Notes under the pieces: generated by a model
Database searches by the model: none
What the model saw: the letters and a program-made list of their open reading frames with translations, nothing else
Told to the model about the DNA's origin: nothing
In this document: piece after piece, positions 32,166 through 40,258 of the stretch
Layout: every line of letters starts with the position of its first letter
Numbering within the stretch: the first letter of the stretch is position 1
Program-made: the position numbers and the translations under genes
NCBI GenBank assembly: GCA_001000675.1
Contig: LCHW01000001.1
Location: forward strand, 222,686 to 286,685
Origin: Candidatus Wolfebacteria bacterium GW2011_GWE2_44_13
GTDB lineage: Bacteria; Patescibacteria; Paceibacteria; UBA6257; UBA9933
DNA length: 64,000 nucleotides
Reading direction: 5' to 3'

Positions 32166-33377
32166 ATGAAATTTAAATACCAAGCAAGAAATAAAGACGG
32201 GGAACTGCAGGTTGGGTTCGTCGAGTCATATTCGCAAAACGGTGCGGCGGATGTTTTGGTATCACATGGCCTATATGTATTGAGTCTCGAAAATGAATCA
32301 AAGGATAATTTCTTTGATAAGTTTTTGGCCATGTTTAAGCATGTTTCGTTGACCGATCTCATGATCTTTACGCGACAATTTGCAACGCTTATGGAGGCAA
32401 AGGTTTCCCTTGGAGACTCTATGAAAAATCTCCAAAAGCAAACGCGTAGTGCGATGATGAAAGAGGTAATTTATGAAATCGGTACGGATGTTGATAGCGG
32501 CTTGTCGTTATCGCAGGCACTTGAGCGACAAAAAGACGTTTTTTCTGAATTCTATGTCAGCATGATTCGATCCGCGGAAATAACAGGCCGGCTCGAAGAG
32601 GCTATTATTTATCTTGCCGAATATATTGAAAAGCAGAAGCTGTGGCGTTCCCGCATTATCAACGCATTGATTTATCCGGCAATTCTTGTGGCCATGTTTC
32701 TTGGTATTGTGGTACTTATGGTCACAATGATCTTGCCGAATATTAAGCCAATCTTAATAGAAGCGGGTGATCTTCCTTGGTACACCGATGTGGTGCTTAA
32801 CGGAGGTGATTTTATTATTGCGTGGTGGTGGATTGCTATTATTGTTATCATTCCTGCAGTCATGTTTTTTCTTGAATATATCCGCAGTGATGAGGGAAAG
32901 GTTGTTGTTGATGAGGTGTTGTTGCGAACGCCGGTGTTTGGGTCGCTTTTTTCAAAAATGTATATCGCACGCTTTGCGGAGTCGCTCGGCATTCTTGTGA
33001 AGGGCGGTATTCCTATTGCGCAAGCACTCGAAATTACGTCGCGTTCAATTGGGAGTAGCGTGTTTCAAGATATTCTCCATGATGTAAGTGATCGAGTTCG
33101 AGGAGGAGAGCTGCTTTCTGCTGCTCTTGAACGCTATGAGTACTATTTCCCTTCGCTGGTGAGTCAGATGATTGCTATTGGTGAAACAACAGGGCGACTT
33201 GAAGAATTGTTAGGACGTATTGCTATTTTCTATACCCGTGACGTTGATGATATGATGAGTCGGCTTGGTGAGTTGGTGCAGCCACTTATCATCGCAATCA
33301 TTGGTGTGTTTGTTGGGTTCTTGTTTGCTTCTATCCTTGTTCCGATATATAATTTAGTTAAGTCGTTTGGCGGATAG
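32166..33377 (+). CDS. pilC: Type IV pilus platform protein PilC (GspF family)
   Basis: The start is ATG 32166 (MKFKYQARNKDGEL), the normal family N-terminus; a GTG further upstream would add an unlikely leader. The 404-residue protein has two GspF domains, each with a cytoplasmic helical bundle (FTRQFATLMEAKVSLGDSM; ARFAESLGILVKGGIPIAQA), and three TM helices (about 170-195, 215-240, 370-395). It links PilM-N-O to the ATPases. Confidence 0.95.
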   Translation: MKFKYQARNKDGELQVGFVESYSQNGAADVLVSHGLYVLSLENESKDNFFDKFLAMFKHVSLTDLMIFTRQFATLMEAKVSLGDSMKNLQKQTRSAMMKEVIYEIGTDVDSGLSLSQALERQKDVFSEFYVSMIRSAEITGRLEEAIIYLAEYIEKQKLWRSRIINALIYPAILVAMFLGIVVLMVTMILPNIKPILIEAGDLPWYTDVVLNGGDFIIAWWWIAIIVIIPAVMFFLEYIRSDEGKVVVDEVLLRTPVFGSLFSKMYIARFAESLGILVKGGIPIAQALEITSRSIGSSVFQDILHDVSDRVRGGELLSAALERYEYYFPSLVSQMIAIGETTGRLEELLGRIAIFYTRDVDDMMSRLGELVQPLIIAIIGVFVGFLFASILVPIYNLVKSFGG

Positions 33378-33426
33378 TCCAAATGTATTTAATAGATATA
33401 TTTAAAATTAAAAAAAATAATCGTTT

Positions 33427-33876
33427 ATGAAATCACAGCTTTCTCAAAAAGGCAGCGCCTTGAGCCTGTCGAAAGGTTTTACACTCGTCGAAATGTTGAT
33501 CGTTATTGCGATCATCGCAATTCTCGCATCTGTTTCTTTGGTCAGCGTTAGTGGCGTGCGTCAGTCTGCTCGCGATACAAAGCGTGTGTCCGATATCAAC
33601 AAGATTCAGCAACAGCTTGAAGTATACTATTCACGAACTGGGAAGTATCCAACTGCTATCACTGATATTGAGGATTTTATTAATACAAAAGATCCGATTG
33701 GGGAATTATATGAATATAGTGTTTATAATGGCGATCAGAGCTATGTCGTCGGTATTATGTTGGAAGGGGGAAGCTCGGCAACTGAAGAATCGAACGAAAT
33801 AGACACTCTTCCTTCTGGAGCTGCACTTAGTAGTGTAGATTGTAACAATACCCTTGGTTTCTGCGTTGGTAACTAA
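33427..33876 (+). CDS. Major type IV pilin-like protein with a repeat-derived leader insertion
   Basis: A 149-residue type IV prepilin. The prepilin peptidase site is KG^FTLVEMLIVIAIIAILASV, with the Glu5 that starts the hydrophobic assembly helix. The C-terminal domain has a GspG-like start (VRQSARDTKRVSDINKIQQQ, YYSRTGKYPT) and two cysteines that probably form the D-loop. The leader is 17 residues and includes SALSLSK, encoded by a copy of the dispersed TTGAGCCTGTCGAAAGG repeat, whereas the ancestral leader may have been about 9 residues. It is followed by its peptidase gene. Confidence 0.9.
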   Translation: MKSQLSQKGSALSLSKGFTLVEMLIVIAIIAILASVSLVSVSGVRQSARDTKRVSDINKIQQQLEVYYSRTGKYPTAITDIEDFINTKDPIGELYEYSVYNGDQSYVVGIMLEGGSSATEESNEIDTLPSGAALSSVDCNNTLGFCVGN

Positions 33877-33893
33877 TATTTATTTTATATACC

Positions 33894-34796
33894 GTGGATT
33901 ACTTCCTGTATCTTTGTTTAGCCGTTTTCGGCCTAATCTTTGGAAGCTTTCTCAACGTTGTAACTATTCGATATAACCCCGACAAGGGGTTTTCGAATAT
34001 TTATTCCTTGGGCGGGCGCTCCCATTGCCCTCATTGTCACAAGCAACTTACGTGGTACGAGCTTGTGCCTGTTTTTAGTTTTCTCTTTTTACTTGGCAAG
34101 TGTCGCCATTGTGGGCATCGTATATCGTTTCAATATCCTGTTGTTGAATTATTGACATCGGCAATTTTTGTTACTGTTCCTTTATACGTTGCACATTTTT
34201 CGCGTATGTTTTTCTGGAGCGCTGATCTTTCGTACGGCTCATGGTTATTTTCCGCGCTCGCTGCCCTGTGGACGGCTGTGTTTGTACTATTTCTTATTCT
34301 CGCAGTCATTGATTTGAAGCACATGATTATTCCTGATTCGATTAATATTGCGTTGGCATTTATTGGAGTCGCTATTGCCGGAGTAACACAATGGCTACAT
34401 GGATTCGATGCTATTCACGGATCATTTTTGCGTCATTACGCAATGATTTTCGGGTTGCGTGAATCTATTTGGACGAACCATCTATTCGCTGCATGTATTG
34501 GACTCCTATTTTTTGGAAGTATTATCGTGTTGAGTAAAGGGCGTGCTATGGGGTGGGGCGATTTTAAATTAGCGGGTGCACTGGGCCTTATCTTTGGGTG
34601 GCCAGATATCGTGCTTGTCCTAATGTTCTCGTTTATTATTGGCTCGATTATTTCTATTGGTCTTATGTTGCGTGGTCGCAAGACCATGAAAGATGCGGTT
34701 CCGTTTGGGCCGTTTTTGGTGTTAGGGGCAATAACTGTTTTTTTCTTTGGATTTCAATTGATGTCCCTATATTTTGACCTGTTCGGTGTGGTATAA
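33894..34796 (+). CDS. pilD: Prepilin peptidase PilD
   Basis: A 300-residue polytopic aspartic protease that cleaves prepilin leaders and N-methylates the new N-terminus. It starts at GTG 33894. The N-terminal cytoplasmic domain has GSFLNVVTIRYNPDKGFS and two zinc-binding CxxC pairs (CPHC, CRHC). The catalytic aspartates are in AVIDLKHMIIPD and GWGDFKLAGALG. It is placed between the pilin and the minor pilin genes. Confidence 0.95.
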   Translation: MDYFLYLCLAVFGLIFGSFLNVVTIRYNPDKGFSNIYSLGGRSHCPHCHKQLTWYELVPVFSFLFLLGKCRHCGHRISFQYPVVELLTSAIFVTVPLYVAHFSRMFFWSADLSYGSWLFSALAALWTAVFVLFLILAVIDLKHMIIPDSINIALAFIGVAIAGVTQWLHGFDAIHGSFLRHYAMIFGLRESIWTNHLFAACIGLLFFGSIIVLSKGRAMGWGDFKLAGALGLIFGWPDIVLVLMFSFIIGSIISIGLMLRGRKTMKDAVPFGPFLVLGAITVFFFGFQLMSLYFDLFGVV

Positions 34797-34803
34797 TGGA
34801 TGC

Positions 34804-35388
34804 ATGGTATTATTCGTCAAGCAATATATTCGAAAGAGAAAATCTCACAGCGATGGGGGGTTTACGCTTATCGAGATGACGATTGTAATTGGCCTTGTTG
34901 TGACACTATCTATAGCCGCTACTGTTTTTAATAAATCAATTGCGCAACAAATTCTTGTTTCGCGAGAGCATGCAAAGGTAGTCGCTTTTTTTGTTCGAGC
35001 ACGTTCTGCCGGACTTACAATTCCTAAAACTGATACTACCATTGAGCTTGTTTGTGCGTATGGTGTGCATATTGATGCCGCAACGCGCGCGATAACATTA
35101 TTTAAAGATTTAGGTACGCTTGGCGGAGCATGTGATTCAGCGGATCATCTATATACGATGGATGCCGAAAAAATAGACCAGACTATTTTAGACCCATTGG
35201 TATCTGTAACGGCTAGCAATATTACAAATATCGTATTTATCCCTCCTTTTGGTGACGTTATTATTTCTGACGGAGGATTAGAGTATAGTTCGGCTACGGT
35301 TACGGTTTCGGGTGTTGTAACAAATCTTTCTCGTGGCGTGAAAGTAAATACGTTTGGGCAAATTACTGAATTTACACCGATACCATGA
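34804..35388 (+). CDS. Minor prepilin (GspH/FimT-like)
   Basis: The start is ATG 34804, giving 194 residues. The leader has the prepilin site GG^FTLIEMTIVIGLVVTL followed by a hydrophobic helix, and the body resembles pseudopilins of the GspH/FimT type (ILVSREHAKVVAFFVRARS). It overlaps the next minor pilin by 4 nt. It is probably part of the tip complex that primes pilus assembly. Confidence 0.85.
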   Translation: MVLFVKQYIRKRKSHSDGGFTLIEMTIVIGLVVTLSIAATVFNKSIAQQILVSREHAKVVAFFVRARSAGLTIPKTDTTIELVCAYGVHIDAATRAITLFKDLGTLGGACDSADHLYTMDAEKIDQTILDPLVSVTASNITNIVFIPPFGDVIISDGGLEYSSATVTVSGVVTNLSRGVKVNTFGQITEFTPIP

Positions 35389-35891
35389 AGCAACGACATA
35401 TTAAAAAAACAAGCGGATTTTTGCTTATCGAAGCCATGGTTGCTATGAGTGTGCTACTCACGAGCGTAATGGGTGTTTTTATATTAATGTCACAATCAAT
35501 TAAACTGACGCGCACCTTGAACGATCAATATGTCGCAACGTATCTTGCGGGAGAAGGAATTGAGATTGCAAAGAATATTCTTGATGCAAGCGTTGTTGCT
35601 GACCCTGCGGCATGGAATGTTAACAATAACTTTCATCAGAATGGATGTTATGCGCTTGATTATGCTAGTAATGTGCTTGCCGATTCGTGCTCGGATATGC
35701 CACTGAGCTTTAATGGAACGAACTACGGATACTCGGTTGGGGGAGAAACGAGTTCGTTTGTGCGAAAAGTTAACCTTGCCTTAGTTATGGACGGCTCTAC
35801 GCAAATAGGTGTTCGGGTAACGTCTACTGTTACGTGGGCAGGAGGAACGCGAACATTTGCACTGGAAGATGTATTTTATGCATGGCTCTAA
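35385..35891 (+). CDS. Minor prepilin (PilV-like)
   Basis: A 168-residue prepilin: leader site SG^FLLIEAMVAMSVLLTSV, conserved Glu5, then the helix continuation YVATYLAGEGIEIAKNI seen in PilV/GspI-type minor pilins. It starts in an ATGA overlap with the previous gene, indicating translational coupling. Confidence 0.85.
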   Translation: MKQRHIKKTSGFLLIEAMVAMSVLLTSVMGVFILMSQSIKLTRTLNDQYVATYLAGEGIEIAKNILDASVVADPAAWNVNNNFHQNGCYALDYASNVLADSCSDMPLSFNGTNYGYSVGGETSSFVRKVNLALVMDGSTQIGVRVTSTVTWAGGTRTFALEDVFYAWL

Positions 35892-35896
35892 TTGAT

Positions 35897-36562
35897 ATGA
35901 ACAGCAATAAAAACAAACAATTACATACCGTGCGTAGGGAGGGCTTTACGCTCGTAGAGATGATTGTTGCCTTTGGCATCTTTACTATTTTTATCACGGT
36001 CGCCGCAGGAAGTTTTGTGCGGTCGGTGCGCATTCAGCGTGTATCGTTGCAGCTTATGGCTATTAACGACAACATGGCAATTACGATGGAACAAATGATG
36101 CGTGAGATGCGTGTCGGGTATAATTTTTGTACGGCAGAGTCTATCCCTAATACGCTAAGCGCAACTGTGCAATCGCAATGTGCTTTCATGATCCCCGGGC
36201 AGGAAATTCAATTTTTTAAAAAGGGCGATGTTCCTGTTCGGTATCGAAGAACTGCATCAGGGAGTATTCAAAAAGGTGTTGGAGTAGCGGAGGACGAGCC
36301 AATTGATGTATGTGCGGAAGGAGAGTCTGTCGACGGAATTTGTTACCGAACGATTACCGCAGAAAATACCGATGTTATGGGGGCTAATTTTCAAGTATTG
36401 CATAATGATGTTGAGATTGGATTGCTGTATCCGCCCCGTATTGTATTAAGCTTTTCAATTACAAGTACTGACCCATTAGTAAAAACAATGACTTCCCCAA
36501 TCACTATCCAAACGACAATTAGTGCGCGTTGCGGAAAGCAATCGTGTCCTGCGGATAACTAA
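35897..36562 (+). CDS. Minor prepilin (PilW/GspJ-like)
   Basis: The start is ATG 35897, 5 nt after the previous stop; an ATG at 35882 is an alternative. The product has 221 residues with prepilin site EG^FTLVEMIVAFGIFTIF. The size and the beta-rich C-terminal part fit PilW/GspJ minor pilins. Several Cys residues may form disulfides outside. Confidence 0.83.
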   Translation: MNSNKNKQLHTVRREGFTLVEMIVAFGIFTIFITVAAGSFVRSVRIQRVSLQLMAINDNMAITMEQMMREMRVGYNFCTAESIPNTLSATVQSQCAFMIPGQEIQFFKKGDVPVRYRRTASGSIQKGVGVAEDEPIDVCAEGESVDGICYRTITAENTDVMGANFQVLHNDVEIGLLYPPRIVLSFSITSTDPLVKTMTSPITIQTTISARCGKQSCPADN

Positions 36563-36587
36563 ATGACAGATATAGTAATGCGTAACC

Positions 36588-36992
36588 ATGAAATTATCCC
36601 ACTCAAAATTTAAGAATCAGCGAGGACAGGCTATGATTTTGACCGTGCTCGTACTTTCGAGTATTGTGCTTTCTCTCTCTGCTATTGGCGGCTATTTAAT
36701 GATGGTTCGATTACGAGTAAGTACTGATATCGGCAACACGATGCGCGCAATTTATATTGCAGATGCGGGGCTTGGATGCGAAGCATACAATCATTTTAAA
36801 AATGCGGATGCTCCCGGGTTTTGCGCTCCTGGCACTGAACGAAATACATTTACGTTTGACGGAACGGTTGCGGATGCACCAAGCTTTTATCACGAAACAG
36901 AAACAATTTCTGCTGGTGTAGATTCCCGTATCAACGCAAAAGGGTATGCACGAACAGCAAGTCGCTCGTTACATCTCGAGTTCGGGTTTTAA
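36588..36992 (+). CDS. PilX-like minor pilus protein
   Basis: A 134-residue protein beginning with RGQAMILTVLVLSSIVLSLS, the PilX/GspK-type start (G-Q-A/S-hydrophobic, no Glu5), with the helix continuation YIADAGLGCEAYNHF. It ends the minor pilin set; a CCCGCC/GGCGGG hairpin follows. Confidence 0.75.
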   Translation: MKLSHSKFKNQRGQAMILTVLVLSSIVLSLSAIGGYLMMVRLRVSTDIGNTMRAIYIADAGLGCEAYNHFKNADAPGFCAPGTERNTFTFDGTVADAPSFYHETETISAGVDSRINAKGYARTASRSLHLEFGF

Positions 36993-37023
36993 CGAGAACT
37001 ATACATAGAGTAGGTTTATTGAA

Positions 37024-37050
37024 CCCGCCCAGACTGTCTCGCTAGGCGGG
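37024..37050 (+). terminator. Hairpin after the pilus cluster
   Basis: CCCGCC and GGCGGG around a 15-nt loop, followed by ATTTAT. It is a weak terminator candidate. Confidence 0.45.
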
Positions 37051-37054
37051 ATTT

Positions 37055-37183
37055 ATCCCCACACCAATCATCGATTGCGAAGCAGTATTAAAGACGTCTT
37101 ATGAAAGGCAGTTTTTATTATTATACGGTGCTGGGGTGTGTAATAATAACTTCGAAATGATTATCGATAATTGGTGTGGGGAT
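37055..37183 (+). promoter_or_regulatory. Long structured palindrome in the leuS leader
   Basis: Outer arms of 21 nt (37055-37075 and 37163-37183) pair at 20 of 21 positions plus one wobble, enclosing AAGACGTCTT and a TTATTATTA/TAATAATAA hairpin (37115-37149). It lies 62 nt before the leuS start. It does not contain a T-box consensus. Confidence 0.6.
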
Positions 37184-37245
37184 TTATTTTGGGGGTAAAA
37201 TGGGATATAGTTATATACATCATATAACCAGCTAGCGACATTATT

Positions 37246-40071
37246 ATGCAATTCAAAAACGTTGAAAAAAAGTGGAGAGCCGTTTGGGAGAAAGAGGGAA
37301 TATACACCGTTAAAGATTCTGTCCCTGGCAAGAAGAATTTTTATAGTATGGTCATGTTTCCGTATCCATCTGGCAACCTGCATATTGGCCATTGGTATAA
37401 CTTTGGTCCTGCGGATGTTTTTGCGCGTTTTAAGCGCATGACAGGGTTTAACGTCTTCTCCCCAATCGGATTTGATGCGTTTGGATTGCCTGCAGAAAAT
37501 GCGGCTATTAAAAATGGCATACATCCAAAAACGTGGACGTATAAAAATATTAAAACAATGACTGCTCAACTAGAGCAGATGGGCACGATGTATGATTGGG
37601 AGCGACGTGTTGTTACCGCTGACCCCGAATATTATAAATGGACGCAATGGATGTTTTTGCAGTTGTTTCATGCAGGACTTGCGTATCGCACAAAAGCGAA
37701 AGCAAATTGGTGTCCGAAAGATCATACTGTATTGGCAAATGAACAAGTTATTGATGGAAAGTGTGACCGATGTGGTACGGAAGTTGTACAGCGAAATATT
37801 GATCAGTGGCTTTTTAAAATTACTGACTACGCAGAGCGATTGCTGCAAGATCTTGAAGGGCTGGATTGGCCTGAAAAAACAAAGACCATGCAACGCAATT
37901 GGATTGGAAAATCCGAAGGCGTTACTATTAATTTCCCCCTCGTAACAAGCGAGGCAGTTGCGGTTGTCGATACTATGAAATTTAACCCATCGCTTGTGTC
38001 TTTGGTACTTTCGGGAGAAAAATATATTAGCTATCGCTTAGAACCTAAACATATAAAGGTAGGGGATGTTTGCGGTTTAGTGCACGCGGGGACAAAAAAG
38101 CAGTTTGCACTTGCCCGCATTACGGGAGTGGAAAAGCGCACCATGGGTGAGCTATCCGAACAAGAAGTTGGACACGAAAAATTTGCAAATCGCAAAGCGA
38201 TGTACACAACATATGCGAAGTACTACGGGAAGCCGGTTACAAATACTACGGATGTCTGGGTGTATACGTTCGAATGCATGCCTGAATCTGTTGCGGTGTT
38301 TACTACTCGAGTGGATACTATTTATGGATGTACGTATGTTGTTGTTGCGCCGGAACATGCATTAATTGAATCGTTTAAACAGCAAATCGAAAATTATAAA
38401 GCGGTTGCGACGTATGTAACTAAGTCGCGTAAAAAATTGGAGCGTGAGCGAATTATTGAAGAAAAAGAAAAGACAGGCGTTCGACTGCAGGGCGTTTCTG
38501 CAATCAACCCATTTACGGGAGAAAGCGTTCCTGTGTTTGTTGCCGATTATGTGTTAGGGGGATATGGAACGGGTGCGGTCATGGCCGTTCCTGCACACGA
38601 TGAACGTGATTTTATATTTGCAAAACAATTTTCATTACCAATCAAAACGTCGATTGTTAATGCAAAAAAAGATGTGTCTGCTGGTTGCATGATGGACGAT
38701 GGAACGCTCGTTGATTCGGAAGCATTTACGGGTATGGATTCAGCTACTGCGCGTACTCAGATGACGGCATGGCTCGAACAACAGAAGATGGGTGCGGGGA
38801 AAGTTAATTATAAGCTACGTGATTGGCTTATTTCTCGTCAGCGCTATTGGGGATCGCCTATCCCGCTTGTATTTTGTGAACATTGCAAACAACGTATTGC
38901 AAGCGGTGATTATAAGAAAGGGGAATTTACACAAGGAGAGCTATCCAACCCAGGATGGGTTGGCGTTGCGTCGGAAGCACTTCCCGTGCTTTTGCCATTA
39001 GTGAAGGAATATTTACCGACTGAAGATGGTAAGTCGCCGTTGGCACATTCTAAGTCGTTTATGCGCGCTACGTGCTCAAAATGTGGCGGTAAAGGTATGC
39101 GAGAAACAGATACTATGGATACATTCGTGTGCTCTTCGTGGTACTATTTGCGCTATCCCGATCCGCAGAATGCAAAACAATTTGCGGATAAGAAAAAGCT
39201 CGCAGCGTGGCTGCCTGCCGATATGTATGTTGGTGGAGCGGAACATTCCGTTTTGCACCTTCTCTACGCACGCTTTTTTACGAAGGCACTGTATGATTTG
39301 AAGCATGTGCCATTTAAAGAACCGTTTGCTGCGTTGCGACACCAAGGGATGATTCTTGGACCTGATGGGCAGAAGATGTCGAAATCAAAAGGTAATGTGA
39401 TTGATCCGGATGAGCTTGTTGGTACATTTGGTGCTGACGCAGTGCGTATGTACCTTTGTTTTATGGGTCCGTATGATCAAGGGGGAGCGTGGCAGCCAGG
39501 GGGAATGGTTGGTATTGCTCGATTTTTGCAACGCGTAGAGTCTCTGTACACTACGAATGCAAAAGATAGCGTGTGCAAAAAACCAAGCACCGCAGTCAAT
39601 CCTTTGAAGAAGGTAATGCATCAGACGATAAAGAAAGTTACCGAAGATATTGCTGATTTTCATTTTAATACCGCAATAAGTTCGTTGATGATTTTACTCA
39701 ATACGATGGATGAATATCGAGAACATCTTGATGGTGAGGTGCTCGAACAGTTCCTCTTATTGTTAGCGCCATTTGCACCTTATATTGCAGAGGAGTTATA
39801 TCGAGAAGCGTTGGGACAAAAGAAATCGATTCACTTGGCATTGTATCCGAAATACAATCCTCATTTTACTGTGGAAAATGAATTCGATCTTGTTGTCCAA
39901 ATTAATGGCAAGGTTCGTGATACTATTCGAGTGCCGAAAGGTATTACGCAAGAGCGAGCACGTGAGCTTGCGCTTACTTCGAAAAAAGTATTTGCCGTTG
40001 CTCCAGGTATGCAGGTGCGAAAGGTTATCTTTGTGCCTGATCGATTGATTAATCTTGTTGTTGAATTATGA
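37246..40071 (+). CDS. leuS: Leucyl-tRNA synthetase with an inserted ASCH/PUA-like domain
   Basis: A 941-residue class I synthetase; typical bacterial LeuRS is about 820-870. The HIGH signature is LHIGHWYNFG (46-49) and the KMSKS loop is GQKMSKSKGNV (near 710). A zinc-finger-like CPKDH/CDRCGTE segment and the C-terminal anticodon-binding domain are present. Between EGVTINFPL and the start of the editing domain (VFTTRVDTIYGCTYVVVAPEH) lies an extra segment at about 244-343 with LVSLVLSGEKYISYRLEPKH, IKVGDVCGLVHAG and a late YTFE, which looks like an ASCH domain. The editing domain itself appears intact (AVPAHDERDF). The following small gene overlaps by 4 nt. Confidence 0.95.
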   Translation: MQFKNVEKKWRAVWEKEGIYTVKDSVPGKKNFYSMVMFPYPSGNLHIGHWYNFGPADVFARFKRMTGFNVFSPIGFDAFGLPAENAAIKNGIHPKTWTYKNIKTMTAQLEQMGTMYDWERRVVTADPEYYKWTQWMFLQLFHAGLAYRTKAKANWCPKDHTVLANEQVIDGKCDRCGTEVVQRNIDQWLFKITDYAERLLQDLEGLDWPEKTKTMQRNWIGKSEGVTINFPLVTSEAVAVVDTMKFNPSLVSLVLSGEKYISYRLEPKHIKVGDVCGLVHAGTKKQFALARITGVEKRTMGELSEQEVGHEKFANRKAMYTTYAKYYGKPVTNTTDVWVYTFECMPESVAVFTTRVDTIYGCTYVVVAPEHALIESFKQQIENYKAVATYVTKSRKKLERERIIEEKEKTGVRLQGVSAINPFTGESVPVFVADYVLGGYGTGAVMAVPAHDERDFIFAKQFSLPIKTSIVNAKKDVSAGCMMDDGTLVDSEAFTGMDSATARTQMTAWLEQQKMGAGKVNYKLRDWLISRQRYWGSPIPLVFCEHCKQRIASGDYKKGEFTQGELSNPGWVGVASEALPVLLPLVKEYLPTEDGKSPLAHSKSFMRATCSKCGGKGMRETDTMDTFVCSSWYYLRYPDPQNAKQFADKKKLAAWLPADMYVGGAEHSVLHLLYARFFTKALYDLKHVPFKEPFAALRHQGMILGPDGQKMSKSKGNVIDPDELVGTFGADAVRMYLCFMGPYDQGGAWQPGGMVGIARFLQRVESLYTTNAKDSVCKKPSTAVNPLKKVMHQTIKKVTEDIADFHFNTAISSLMILLNTMDEYREHLDGEVLEQFLLLLAPFAPYIAEELYREALGQKKSIHLALYPKYNPHFTVENEFDLVVQINGKVRDTIRVPKGITQERARELALTSKKVFAVAPGMQVRKVIFVPDRLINLVVEL

Positions 40072-40220
40072 CAAAATATATCGGCGTAATTATCGCATGG
40101 ATCATTATCCTTGGTATTGCACTCTATATTGTGCGTCACTACGCAGATTTTCTTGGCGGGTTTTCTACTGCGCAGGATGCAATAAACGCAGGAGGGATAT
40201 TTGATAAATACTTCAAGTAA
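40068..40220 (+). CDS. 50-residue single-pass membrane protein coupled to leuS
   Basis: A short gene starting in the ATGA overlap with the leuS stop. The product has 50 residues: a TM helix from about residue 4 to 22 (YIGVIIAWIIILGIALYIV) and a C-terminal tail with GGFSTAQDAINAGGIF. No family is recognised. The exact overlap and the terminator after its stop support a real coding region. It may be extracytoplasmic or regulatory. Confidence 0.6.
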   Translation: MTKYIGVIIAWIIILGIALYIVRHYADFLGGFSTAQDAINAGGIFDKYFK

Positions 40221-40258
40221 GCAATAAAAAAGCGACCGTGGGGCCGCTTTTTTATTGC
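40221..40258. terminator. Bidirectional terminator
   Basis: GCAATAAAAAAGCG and its complement enclose a GC-rich loop; it lies between convergent genes. Confidence 0.8.

Noticed and set aside
37055..37183. T-box riboswitch before leuS
   Set aside because: The antiterminator consensus (GGGTGGNACCGCG) and a terminator with T-run are not present.
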